64,000 nucleotides of DNA from Armigeres subalbatus (lineage: Eukaryota; Arthropoda; Insecta; Diptera; Culicidae), in NCBI RefSeq assembly GCF_024139115.2, contig NC_085140.1, forward strand, positions 463,171,506 to 463,235,505, given 5' to 3'. Positions 1-9,603 of this stretch are shown here, piece by piece. The first letter of the stretch is position 1; the number at the start of each line of letters is the position of its first letter. The translations under genes were made by a program, and so were the position numbers. Under the pieces are notes generated by a model that did not search any database, was not told where the DNA came from, and saw only the letters and a list, made by a program, of their open reading frames with translations.

Positions 1-1743
1 GAATCAACTGTAATACTGTATATGATAATACATGCAAACAAATGATGATTGATCGATAAATGGAATATAATTCCTACCAAGCTTCTATTTAGATCTTTCT
101 GTTGCGATTTTCTTAATACATTTTATAATAAACGATAAAGAAAATTTTACCGCTAGTTGGATTATTCTACACGCAGTTATATTGTTTCTACACTCGATAC
201 ATATACCTACGTGAAAAATTCAGAATCTCAATTCCCAAGCCTTGTAACAAATGCTTGCAAATAATTCAATTTTTTTTCTAATCTTATTGATAATCATCAG
301 TGTCCTCAATTCTAAATACACTGATTCATTTCAATATGATTTTTGTGTCTGTGAAAACCTTCAAATAATTTTAAAATACGAAGAATCCTCTGGCATCTGC
401 CATGTACTCAGAAACCATGACTTATTTATGCTTCCCTCCGAAATGTGTAACTCTTATCAGATATTAATTTAATGAGCACTCTCATTAAAACCTCCAGCCA
501 CAAGGAAGCCACTCGGAAGGACGAAACCTAAATTCACCATCCTCAGACAGTGAAAAATACGATCACCAAATGTGAATCAGAAAAAATGAACGATTTTTTT
601 TGTTGATTCCGTTTTAATTCTTGGGCGATCTCGTTCGTTTCCTTATGTGCATACGCCAGCACGCCATTAAAAAAATGCAGGGCAAATGAAGGAAAAAAAA
701 TCTGCATAATTTATTGCTGATCAAATATATAAACGTTTTCATTAATAATAGCATGTTCTCGGGACAGTAAATCGTGACACACACAAACTCGCTTACGTTC
801 ATTGTTAACTTGTGGATTCGTGCGGTTGGATCTGATACAAGACAGATATGTCATCGCTCAATAAATTATTAAGCCATGTATTGGATTTTAAAGTTCCAAA
901 ATGATTCAAATATAGTTTTGCATGAATGTGAATAACAGCTCCAAAAAGTTGTCAAAATTTGATATGCTTGGGTGATCGATATGATGCAAGCATGGACAAT
1001 ATTTTCTTAGGGGGAAATTTCATCGTCTTGTGGCTGCTGCTCCTCAAATCGTATATGTGATAATTTTCAGGAGACAGCCGATATGTTATGCAAACACGTA
1101 CTCCTGGGACGAATGTGTCACCCGATCGGGGATGTGGAAATAGAATCTTTTCCTTTTTTGCTTGCTTGCTTCCTATGGGGTTTTGTGATTTGTTTGTCGA
1201 GATTGTCGGAAAACTTGGTACCAAAGTTTCCAAACTCGGTGTCGTTTGTTAGTGAATAAGAGGGATCGGTAAATTTATGTAAGGCTCACAGGGGAGGATG
1301 TTCCGCAAAAGAAAATTTTCTCTGAGAAACAAAGACGAAACATTCTCCAGGCATATTTAATAGAAGTTAATATGGCTCAGCATAAAAATTTCAGCGTCGA
1401 TTTCTCTTTTCATGTTGAGTCCGATGGGAGGCTTCAAGGGTGGAGAAACATGTTAAACTGTTGTTCTCGGGGGTCATGAACTTGGCATGCTATAAGAGTT
1501 ACCCGGGGAGTCGTTATATTTTAGACAGCGAAGCATAATTTTGATCATATGTGGTGAATCATTATTGTAATTTCAATCTTTTATAATAAAATCAATTTTC
1601 AACTAATCAAGCCAATGGCCATTGAACCTCATTTCTACTCTTAATAAATTAGATTCGTTTGCACTGACTATTTGAATCATCTTTTATCTAAACCAAGAAA
1701 CACTGTGGCAACGTGTTTATCATTACTCGCTAACACTGGATAT
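1..1743. other. AT-rich DNA, no recognised gene
   Basis: I see no protein family, RNA gene or clear repeat here apart from the small reading frame at 251-472. The longest open frames are under 100 codons and lie on both strands without coding character. The DNA is AT-rich with short homopolymers, as expected for mosquito intergenic or intronic sequence. The last 13 bases (1731-1743) are the left target-site duplication of the SINE that follows. Confidence 0.5.
251..472 (+). CDS. possible small secreted peptide, doubtful
   Basis: This is a 73-codon frame from ATG to TAA. The first ~20 residues are strongly hydrophobic (FFLILLIIISVL core) and could act as a signal peptide or membrane anchor. 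The remaining ~47 residues carry four cysteines, in a CVC pair, a GICH and an EMCN context. I recognise no family. No splice structure, polyadenylation signal or neighbouring gene supports it, and AT-rich DNA readily gives short hydrophobic frames by chance. The likely alternative is a random frame. Confidence 0.12.
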   Translation: MLANNSIFFLILLIIISVLNSKYTDSFQYDFCVCENLQIILKYEESSGICHVLRNHDLFMLPSEMCNSYQILI

Positions 1744-2035
1744 CTCCAGATAGTCTCCAGTCTCCGGTTAGCCTTGCGAGCAAAGGCGTAGGATTGCCAA
1801 TTCGAAGATGGTGAGTTCGATTCTCGGTCCGGCCAAGGATGTTTTCGGGTGGGAAACATTCTCGGCTCCCCTTGGCATAATGTATCCATTGAACTCGCCA
1901 CACGAGATACATATTCATGCATTTGGCGGGCATAGAAAAGCTTTCAATAAATAACTGGGGAATTGCAATTAGAACACTATGTTGAAAAGCAGGCCAAGTT
2001 TCAGTTGGAATGTAAAGCCATTGAAGAACACGAAG
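1744..2035 (+). mobile_element. tRNA-derived SINE, family B, complete copy
   Basis: A 292-bp element is flanked by a perfect 13-bp target-site duplication, TAACACTGGATAT, at 1731-1743 and 2036-2048. The head contains a B-box-like GAGTTCGATTCTC near 1812, consistent with a tRNA-derived RNA polymerase III promoter. A second copy on the minus strand (about 38990-39122 plus 40389-40545) aligns over the whole length, including the CCAAGGATGTTTTCGG block and the GGCGGGCATAGAAAGC block. It differs from the Feilai-like SINE elsewhere in the window. I infer retroposition by LINE machinery. I cannot give the family its database name. Confidence 0.8.
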
Positions 2036-2048
2036 TAACACTGGATAT

Positions 2049-3640
2049 TTATGAGGCAATATAAATAAATCAATGTATGGCGCCTTAGCCATGTTTTGTC
2101 CGTTTGGTAATAGCCATCAGTTGTGCGCACGTATGCACATAACCTTTTGCATTAGCAATATTCTCCCAACGCTCGAATCCACCTCCCCTTACCAACCAAC
2201 TGGCAATTGAATTGTAAAACGATATCGTCACCTAACAGTTTGCCCTCTTTCTTGAACACATTTCAGCTCAACTCGGCTGCCACGCATTGCATTAGAAGAT
2301 CAATATTTCATGTCAATCAATTTATATCATGCGTGACATATTCAAAATCTTTATGGACGTTCCATGTTATATTTCATTGCTATATTATTCAAATCAAATC
2401 ACACAAAACCCATTCCCTTCAATCAACTTTTGGTGTCCCCAAAGCCAATTCCTTTTCCGAAGCAGTCCATCCAGATTTGCTCTAAGCTGTGCTTTCTCTT
2501 CACTAGAATGATGAGAAGCACATACCCAACGTCGAGTTATTTTATTTTATTTTTAAATTTGATATAGATTTGGGTTGAATGTATAAATATTGAATGTGAT
2601 ACGTTGTTTGTATGTGCTCTTCGACTGTGTCATACGTGACACATCTCTTTGTCGTTTGCCACTCTGTGTCTGTTTGACAAAGTCTTCTCCTTCCTGGGAG
2701 TATGTAAAGGAAAGGAACATAAAAAGGATACAAGCGGTTGAAACTGGCCATGAGTGGCAGGGTTGAAAAGTCTACCAAAATACTACACGATGGTTCAGTT
2801 TGCATCTACACTAGAAATCACACAGAATCAAAATTACATCAAAGTGATTTCTTCTCTGCCGTGGCATGGCATTGAAAAAAAACTGACAAGGGATGTTTGA
2901 ATGATAGAGTAGGCAACATGCTAGTGAACAACGTACACAATGCACCAGTCTTATTGTCGAGCAAAAGTAAAGCACGCTTATTTCGGGCTACAAGGTTCGA
3001 TTGGTGAGTCTATTGATTTTTTTACTCGCTTTCATCAACTCGCCAAAGTCGTGAAAAATTTAAACTGAATAACGCACAGTTATTATAGGGCCATGGCCCC
3101 TATGTTTGAACGTGGTTTAAAGTTATATTTCAAAAATCCACACATACAAATTTATTGAAAATATAGTTATTTCTTGTTCCTCCGTGTTTTTGCTTGTAAA
3201 TTTTTGAATAATGAAATATTTATAGTTAAGTATTTTTCCACAACTAACCTTATTCAATAGAACGCTTTAGTAACTAATGGAATACTCTAAACTATTTATC
3301 CAACTATTTACAGGGAAAATATAAAAATAACTCGTCGACTTTGAATGAGAATTTTCGATCTCTAATTATAGATTCATGATGTATAAGATATATAGTGGAC
3401 TGGCCCAGATTAGTATGGGGAGAAAAAAATGTTGTCGAATTCCACGGGGCACCCCCCAGAATTGTGTCTTTGGGTGAGAAAATCAATCTGTGAAAATTTC
3501 AGCTCAATCGCTTGTTGCATAAGCTGGCGCATTTGATTTGAAGTTTGTATGGGGATTTCAGCCAAAATGTATAGGAAAATACACCTCCGTCACTCATTCG
3601 ATCTGGAAATTGGTTCTGATTGCTCGATTGACCTCAGAAT
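2049..3640. other. non-coding, nothing recognised
   Basis: Frames on both strands are short and overlapping and show no protein similarity that I can recognise. I see no tRNA-like box pair and no long inverted or tandem repeat. The region from about 3400 to 3640 may belong to a larger decayed repeat around the hairpin that follows, but I cannot define its ends. Confidence 0.45.
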
Positions 3641-3645
3641 TGCAA

Positions 3646-3858
3646 AAACGGCAGTTGATATGCTACAGAACAATTTCACAGAACATTACATGATGATTAA
3701 ATGAACTTTTAAATAGTTTTCGGCTCATTTATTAGGAGCTGATTTATGTATTTTTGGATTTTTTGATCGAATCGCATCAGCCAAAACCTATATAAAAGTT
3801 CATTTAATCATCATACAATGTTCTGTGAAATTGTTCTGTAGCATACCAACTGCCGTTT
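3646..3858. repeat. inverted repeat, possible MITE core
   Basis: Two arms of about 65-70 bp are near-perfect inverted copies. The left arm is about 3646-3715, from ACGGCAGTTGATATGCTACA. The right arm is about 3797-3858, ending in the complement of that motif. The loop between them is ~80 bp and AT-rich. The arms also share the AGAACAATTTCACAGAACAT block. Similarity beyond the arms is weak and I found no target-site duplication, so this could be the core of a decayed foldback element or an isolated hairpin. Confidence 0.6.
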
Positions 3859-4280
3859 AAATATATTTTTTAAAGTCTTTGGGAAAATGCGTCTCCTGTA
3901 ATATTTCTTCAATGTGACATTCACCAATTTCGCTGGCACCAGTTCATATCAAACTTCATAATTTGTCAAGAAAAGATAAAGAAGGGCTCACATCCGGAAA
4001 TGGAAGGGTTTTTAATAAGGTTTTTTAATAAAATCATATCCAAAATCTCCGAAGCTGAAACGCACAGTTTCACTTTTTAATATAAGTTCGAGAAAAAAAA
4101 CATTAATGTGTTTACGTACCTAATAATGAACTAATGTTGAGCCTTGTTGGACAGTTTTGGAAACGCGGAAACAGCTCCGGGGCGCTAGCTGGAGATGTAG
4201 ATCTGGATACCTTTAATTCATATCAATCTCAACGTTTCAATGATATAGATACATATTGATTTTAGGGAAAGGGTCGTTTG

Positions 4281-7200
4281 GTCCTGGTGTTGGGTGGGAC
4301 TTTAAACAAATATGACCCGACTGATCGAGCGTCTGTCCACCAAGGAGGTGCGGCTCCAACAGCGTCTGTTCTGGCATCCAGCGGCTGAGTATGAAATGCT
4401 ATTCCCCGGAAGCTATACCTAAGATGGCAGCCCCATCCCGGTGGATAGGGAACCTTGGGCCAACAACCTACTGTTCCCGAAACATCAATTTGTTCGAGAA
4501 TCCGATAATGAAAGAATACGGACTGATTTTACGGCGACGACTCTTAGCGCGAAACAACGGACACGAATAGGAACATGGAACGTTTTAACCCTAGCCCAGC
4601 AGGGTAAATTGGCACAACTTGCCAATGAGGCACGCCGCATGAAGCTTGAGATCCTGGGACTGAGTGAAGTCCGTTGGCCAAACTTTGGAGAACACAGAAC
4701 GCCGTCGGGACAAGTTCTGCTATACTCTGGTTTGCGAGGTGAACACGCTCCCCGGCATCGCGGAGTTGGCTTCCTACTAAGCGCTCAGGCACACTCTGCG
4801 CTTATGAAGTGGGAACCTATAAGTGAAAGGATAATCGTTGCCAGATTTAGAACACGGGTCCGAAACCTTACTATAATCCAATGTTTTATGCGCCAACCGA
4901 TGCTGCCGATCTGCAAGACAAAGAGAACTTCTACAGTCAACTCAATGCCGTCGTAGATAGAATTCCGAAGGGTGACATCAAGATCTGTTTGGGCGACTTC
5001 AATGCAAAGATCGGATCCGACAACTCGAACCATGAGCGCATTATGGGACGCCATGGTCTCGGAGAAATGAGCGAAAACGGAGAGCTGTTCGCAGAATTTT
5101 GTGGTAATAACGACATGGTGATCGGGGGATCGCTCTTCCCTCATCGACCGGTTCACAAGGTCACGTGGGTCTCCCGTGACGGCTTTACAGAAAATCAAAT
5201 CGACCACATCTGCATCAGCCGAAAATGGAAACGGAGCCTTCTTGATGTACGGAATAAACGTAGTGCCGATATCGCGTCTGATCATCACCTCCTCATCGGC
5301 GAAATACGCCTGCGCATTGTGCGGATTCGTCGGCAGGAGGAAAGAGTTAGACGACAATTCAACACACGCCGACTGGAAGATGCCACGGTGAAACGGTCCT
5401 TCGTTGAAGAACTGGAGACGCGTGCTGCAGATATTCCGGAAGGTGGCAGCGTGGAAGACCAATGGACCGCCATCAAGAATGCCTTCATCACCACCAGCGA
5501 GAACAGTCTGGGCGAACTACGCACCCAGAGAAAACAATGGATCACCGATGAGACCTGGAGAAAGATAGAGGAGCGAAGAGAAGCCAAAGCCGCGATAGAG
5601 CGATCGAAAACCAGAGGAGCCAAAGTCTTAGCCCGTCAACGATACGCGGCTCTTGAGAAGGAAGCTCATGTCGACGGGACAAGCGAGCGTGGGCAGACTC
5701 TCTGGCCGACGAAGGAGAGAGAGCCGCCGCAACCGGGGACATTCGCCTCCTCTACGATATCTCACGACGCTTAAGCGGGGCGAAGATGAATGCAACGATG
5801 CCTGTGAAAGACGCGAATGATCAGTTATTGACCGACCCAACTGACCAGCTGAAACGCTGGTTCGAGCACTTCGAACAACTTTTTCAAGTGCCAACCAGGC
5901 CATCACCACCTCGGCATGACCTGCCTAGGATCCGACGTATAACACGCGTCAATACCGAAGCTTCATCACTGCTAGAGATTCAAACAGCCATCCAAAGCAT
6001 GAAATCGAATGAAGCCCCAGGGGTCGACCGCATATCAGCCGAGATGCTCAAAGCTGACCCCATGACATCCGCTCAACTACTGCATCGTTTATTTCGTAAT
6101 ATCTGGGACACCGCAACTTTCCCGGTCGACTGGATGCAAGGTATCTTAGTGAAGGTGCCCAAAAAGGGTGACCTGACTGTATGCGATAACTGGCGAGGCA
6201 TTATGTTGCTGTGTACCGTTCTCAAAGTTCTGTGCAAAATTATCCTAGCCCGGATTCAGGAGAAGATCGATGCGACTCTCCGGCGGCAGCAAGCCGGATT
6301 CCGTGCCGGAAGATCCTGTGTGGACCATATTGTCACGCTCCGCATCATTCTGGAGCAGGTCAACGAATTCCAAGAGTCCCTTTACTTGGTATTCATTGAC
6401 TACGAAAAGCTTTCGACCGTCTCAATCACGAGAATATGTGGGGCGCCCTGAGACGCAAGGGGGTTCCTGAGAAAATCATCGGCCTCATCGAAGCACAGTA
6501 CGAGGCCTTTTCGTGTAGAGTGCTGCACAATGGGGTCCTGTCCGACCCTATCCGGGTCGTAGCTGGTGTGAGGCAAGGATGTATTCTATCACCGTTACTG
6601 TTCCTCATCGTAATCGAAGAGATTCTGGTAGATGCGATTGACCGTGAACCAATCCGCGGGCTGTTATGGCAGCCTATAACCATGGAGCACCTAAACGACT
6701 TCGAATTGGCGGATGACGTTGCACTACTCGCGCAACGGCGCTCTGATATGCAGAGTAAGCTCAACGACCTTGCCGTTCGCTCCTCCTCGGCAGGTTTAGT
6801 CATCAACGTCAACAAAACCAAATCGTTGGATGTAAACACGGTGACTCCTTCCAGTTTCACAGTAGCCGGGCAACCAGTGGCGAATGTTGAAAGCTTCCAA
6901 TATCTTGGTAGCCAAATGGCGTCAGACGGCGGTACCAAGATCGACATAGGCGCACGGATCAAGAAAGCAAGGGCTGCCTTTGCGAGTTTAAGAAATATCT
7001 GGAAAAACAGGCAGATAAGTGAACGCACCAAAATACGAATTTTCAACTGTAACGTGAAATCTGTGCTGTTATACGCTAGCGAAACATGGTGTGTATCAGT
7101 GGAGAACACTCAACGGCTGCAGGTGTTCATTAACAGATGCCTGCGGTATATAATTCGGGCCTGGTGGCCTCACAACTGGATCTCAAACAACGAGCTCCAT

Positions 7201-7511
7201 CGTCGTTGTCACCAGAGGCCGATAACAACAGAAATTCGGGATCGGAAGTGGGGCTGGGTCGGCCACACTCTAGTAGGGGCGGAAACGAAATCTGTAAGCA
7301 AGCATTAGACTGGAACCCAGCGGGACATCGCAGCAGAGGCAGACCCAGAGGCTCATGGCGGCGAAGCCTCAATAAAGAAATAAAAGAAGTCGACCGAAAT
7401 CTAACCTGGCAACAGGTTAAAACGATAGCCGGGCATCGCTCAGGATGGAGATCTTTCAAGTCGGCCCTTTGCACCACCGGAGGTGTACAGGATCCATAAG
7501 TAAGTAAGTAA
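4281..7511 (+). mobile_element. RTE-like non-LTR retrotransposon, near full length
   Basis: The element is about 3.2 kb. It begins after GTCGTTTG (4273-4280) and ends in a short TAAG microsatellite tail (7499-7511), after which GTCGTTTG is repeated (7512-7519). The 8-bp duplication is consistent with target-primed reverse transcription, although one base may belong to the tail. It carries one long endonuclease plus reverse transcriptase frame, a very short 3' UTR and no poly(A), which fits RTE-type elements. The target lies inside a degenerate TTTGGCC-type minisatellite that continues on the far side. The clade assignment rests on motif style and not on a tree. Confidence 0.8.
4441..7499 (+). 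pseudogene. APE endonuclease-reverse transcriptase, four frameshifts
   Basis: The protein would nick the target with an apurinic-type endonuclease and copy its RNA into the nick. Endonuclease motifs appear in order: GTWNVLTL (~4570), LGLSEVRW (~4660), GDFNAKIG (~4992), ENQIDHICIS (~5190), SDHHLL (~5280). Reverse transcriptase motifs follow: EAPGVDRISAEML (~6013), AGFRAGRSCVDH (~6295), GVRQGCILSP (~6570), LADDVALL (~6710). The C-terminus has the ALDWNPAGHRSRGRPRGSWR type tail (~7304). The frame is broken near 4880 (two extra T residues), near 5665, near 6408 (one base lost in the motif that should read as a Phe-Asp pair) and near 7276. Between breaks it has no stops, so the copy is fairly young but dead. 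The listed start is a GTG, and the true start is unclear. Confidence 0.85.
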
Positions 7512-8440
7512 GTCGTTTGACCCAAAGCCATTTATGGCCGAAATGGTTATTAGGTCGAATTAGTTTGCCGATTTTTTTCGATATGGCTGGCAATCGTTTG
7601 CTGAAAATGTCTTCTTCTTCTTCTTATTGGCATTACATCCCCACACTGGGACAGAGCCGCCTCGCAGCTTAGTGTTCATTAAGCACTTCCACTGCGAGGT
7701 TTCTAAGTCAAGTTTGCCATTTTTGCATTCGTATATCATGAGGCTAACACGATGATACTTTTATGCCCAGGGAAGACGAGACAATTTCCAATCCGAAAAT
7801 TGCCTAGACCGGCACCGGGAATCTAACCCAGCCACCCTCAGCATGGTCTTGCTTTGTAGCCGCACGTCGTACTGCACGGCTAAGGAGGGCCCCTGCTGAA
7901 AATGTCATTTAGCCAAATAAAATGATGTTTTGCGAAACAAATTGATCGACCAAATCGAATCGAACGAATCAAACGACCTAAAATGGCGTTTGGCCAAAAA
8001 TTGCACTCAATCGTACAAGGCTGAATATGTTTTTGCAAGTATCGGTCCTATAGTCAAAAAGGTTTAGCCGACCAGATTACACTACTGAAAGTGACATTTG
8101 TCCAAACGGGTCATATGGTCAAATATGCCTTTCTGCCTAACGGATCATACCGCAAAAATGTCGTTTTCCCAAATTGGCTTTTAGGCGGTGTTCAGTAATG
8201 TGATTGTGCGCTAGTTCCTACAATCTAGTTTACCGCCCTTTTTGTAGATGGGACACAAGACACCCTCCATCCACTCCTGTGGCACAACCTCATCCTCTCA
8301 AACCTTGGCCAATGCACTGCTCTAGCCAGTGTTCCACCGCCGTGTGTTTAAACGGTGTCAGGCCAGTTGGCCGAATGCCGTTTGGCCGAATGCCGTTTGG
8401 CCGAACGGGTCGTTAGGCCGAATGCCGATCTTCTCCTGGA
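7512..8440. repeat. degenerate TTTGGCCGAA minisatellite
   Basis: Variants of a ~10-15 bp word such as TTTGGCCGAATG, GTTTGGCCAAAA and TTTAGCCAAATA recur through this stretch on both strands. They are clearest at 8368-8425, where GGCCGAATGCCGTTT is repeated almost exactly. The array is old and interspersed with other words, and is interrupted by a SINE at 7612-7894. The RTE-like element at 4281-7511 also landed in it, because the words GGGTCGTTTG and CGTTTGACCC flank that element. Confidence 0.6.
7612..7894 (-). mobile_element. Feilai-like tRNA-derived SINE
   Basis: The element lies on the minus strand and is flanked by a perfect 12-bp duplication, GCTGAAAATGTC, at 7600-7611 and 7895-7906. On its own strand it starts with a tRNA-like head containing a TAGCCGTGCAG A-box-like region and a B box close to GGGTTAGATTCCC, and ends with a (GAA)n tail. 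The body shares CCTCATGATATACGAATGC and TTCATTAAGCACTT blocks with the copies at 29984, 39536 and 52735. The resemblance to Feilai of Aedes aegypti is from memory. The B box carries a T-to-A type change, so transcription may be impaired. Confidence 0.85.
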
Positions 8441-8656
8441 TTTCCTGGAGATCTGGAGCCGGTAAAGTATTTCCTGCGCGCGTGCTCCTAGGTTCATTAC
8501 CAAACCACCACCATTTTTAAAAAGATCTCTGAGAATTCCACATGTCCCGCGAATCCCTTACTGGGATGTTTCATATAAATCCAGCGGTGTCAAAAATGAC
8601 AGTAGATAACTGAAATTAATTTCAATATTCATTTCTTTAAAAAATGCCGAAATGAC

Positions 8657-8740
8657 GGGCTTGGTAGTCATGTGGCTATCGCTTCTGCCTTATACACAGG
8701 GGTCGAGGGTTCAATCCCAGGTTCGATTCATGCTTCTACT
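8657..8740 (+). mobile_element. tRNA-like SINE head, third family
   Basis: The sequence GGCTTGGTAGTCATGTGGCT (A-box-like) is followed ~40 bp later by GAGGGTTCAATCCCAGG (B-box-like), with a spacing typical of a tRNA gene. A proper acceptor stem cannot be closed and a T-rich stretch follows at 8745-8760, so I read it as the head of a tRNA-derived SINE or a decayed tRNA pseudogene. No target-site duplication was found. It resembles neither of the two other SINE families in the window. Confidence 0.5.
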
Positions 8741-8819
8741 TTTTATCTTTTTCTCTTATAGCTAGAACTGGAAATGGTCTTCATATTGATTTGATTTTCT
8801 ATCCAATCCTATACCTTTA

Positions 8820-8909
8820 CCCGAGCAGCACAAGACAGACACAAATGGTTAAAGCAACTTGATTGTGATCAGTTGCAGAAACCAATGAGAAACATGTGTG
8901 CTGCTAGGG
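8820..8909. mobile_element. 90-bp MITE with TA target
   Basis: The ends are inverted: CCCGAGCAGCACA on the left and TGTGCTGCTAGGG on the right, one or two mismatches over 13 bp. Each side is flanked by TA (8818-8819 and 8910-8911). The interior has a second inverted pair, GCAACTTGAT with ATCAGTTGC, so the whole element can fold. TA flanks and short TIRs suggest mobilisation by a Tc1/mariner-type transposase. No coding capacity. Confidence 0.6.
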
Positions 8910-8910
8910 T

Positions 8911-9504
8911 ATCCTATTGTTGGATATTGAAATGAAGGAAAGCTCGTTTCAATTAGCTACACACCATCCTATCATTCCTAACGAATTAGCATTGCGTTAG
9001 CCAAGATGATTATGCCCTCGAACATAACCCATCAAAATCTTGCACAGGAGTATTCGGCTTGCAGTGGGTGAATGATTGCGAAACGCCGAAAATTGATATG
9101 GTTCATGATACATTTAAAAGTACTCTGACATATGTCCCCAGCTAGAGACCTGGAACTGGTTCCAGTGTGCCAAAAACTGGCCACTATTCATTCATACTCG
9201 TTCAGAGACATCGAAGATGAGTTTTCTTCACGATACGGTTAGGAATAGACGTTGTTGATATGAATAACAAATCGAAAAGTCCAAAATACCCACCCCACGG
9301 AGATTCAGTATAAATCGGGAACGGTAGTGCTCAATCGTTCGACCGTAAAACTATGATAGTTTCTGGCTTACGTCTATATATCTCGAACAAAATGGTCGAA
9401 AACTGAATAAGCTAAAATACAAACATCACCAAAATTGTGTGGCGTAAAAGATATTTGGGATACAATGGTTAACGATAAGAATCTGCGAAAAATACAAACA
9501 GCGC
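8911..9504. other. non-coding, nothing recognised
   Basis: I see no gene, RNA or repeat with defined ends. The bases at 9505-9517 are the left target-site duplication of the retroposon tail that follows. Confidence 0.4.
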
Positions 9505-9517
9505 ATTTTACTCCGTT

Positions 9518-9565
9518 CAGTGATGAACTCTTTAGATATTAAGAAAAATCACTTAAATAAAGATT

Positions 9566-9590
<25 letters not shown>
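9518..9590 (+). mobile_element. 73-bp 5'-truncated retroposon tail
   Basis: A perfect 13-bp duplication, ATTTTACTCCGTT, flanks the insert (9505-9517 and 9591-9603). The insert is ~47 bp of unique sequence ending CTTAAATAAAGATT followed by 26 A residues. It contains an AATAAA signal just before the tail. The TTAA(N)AAAGATTAAAA end is shared with the insert at 50130-50155 and resembles the one at 39281-39338. I infer a LINE or LINE-dependent transcript that was cut very short at its 5' end during integration. Confidence 0.75.
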
Positions 9591-9598
<8 letters not shown>

Positions 9599-9603
9599 CC
9601 GTT

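Noticed and set aside
4785..5462. 225-codon minus-strand frame
   Set aside because: It is the reverse shadow of the RTE-like endonuclease, with catalytic motifs on the plus strand.
6426..7109. 227-codon minus-strand frame
   Set aside because: It is the reverse shadow of the RTE-like reverse transcriptase.
7612..7894. Functional tRNA gene
   Set aside because: A- and B-box-like sequences exist but no cloverleaf can be closed, and the unit is a 283-bp element with TSD and a GAA tail. The same holds for the other SINE copies.
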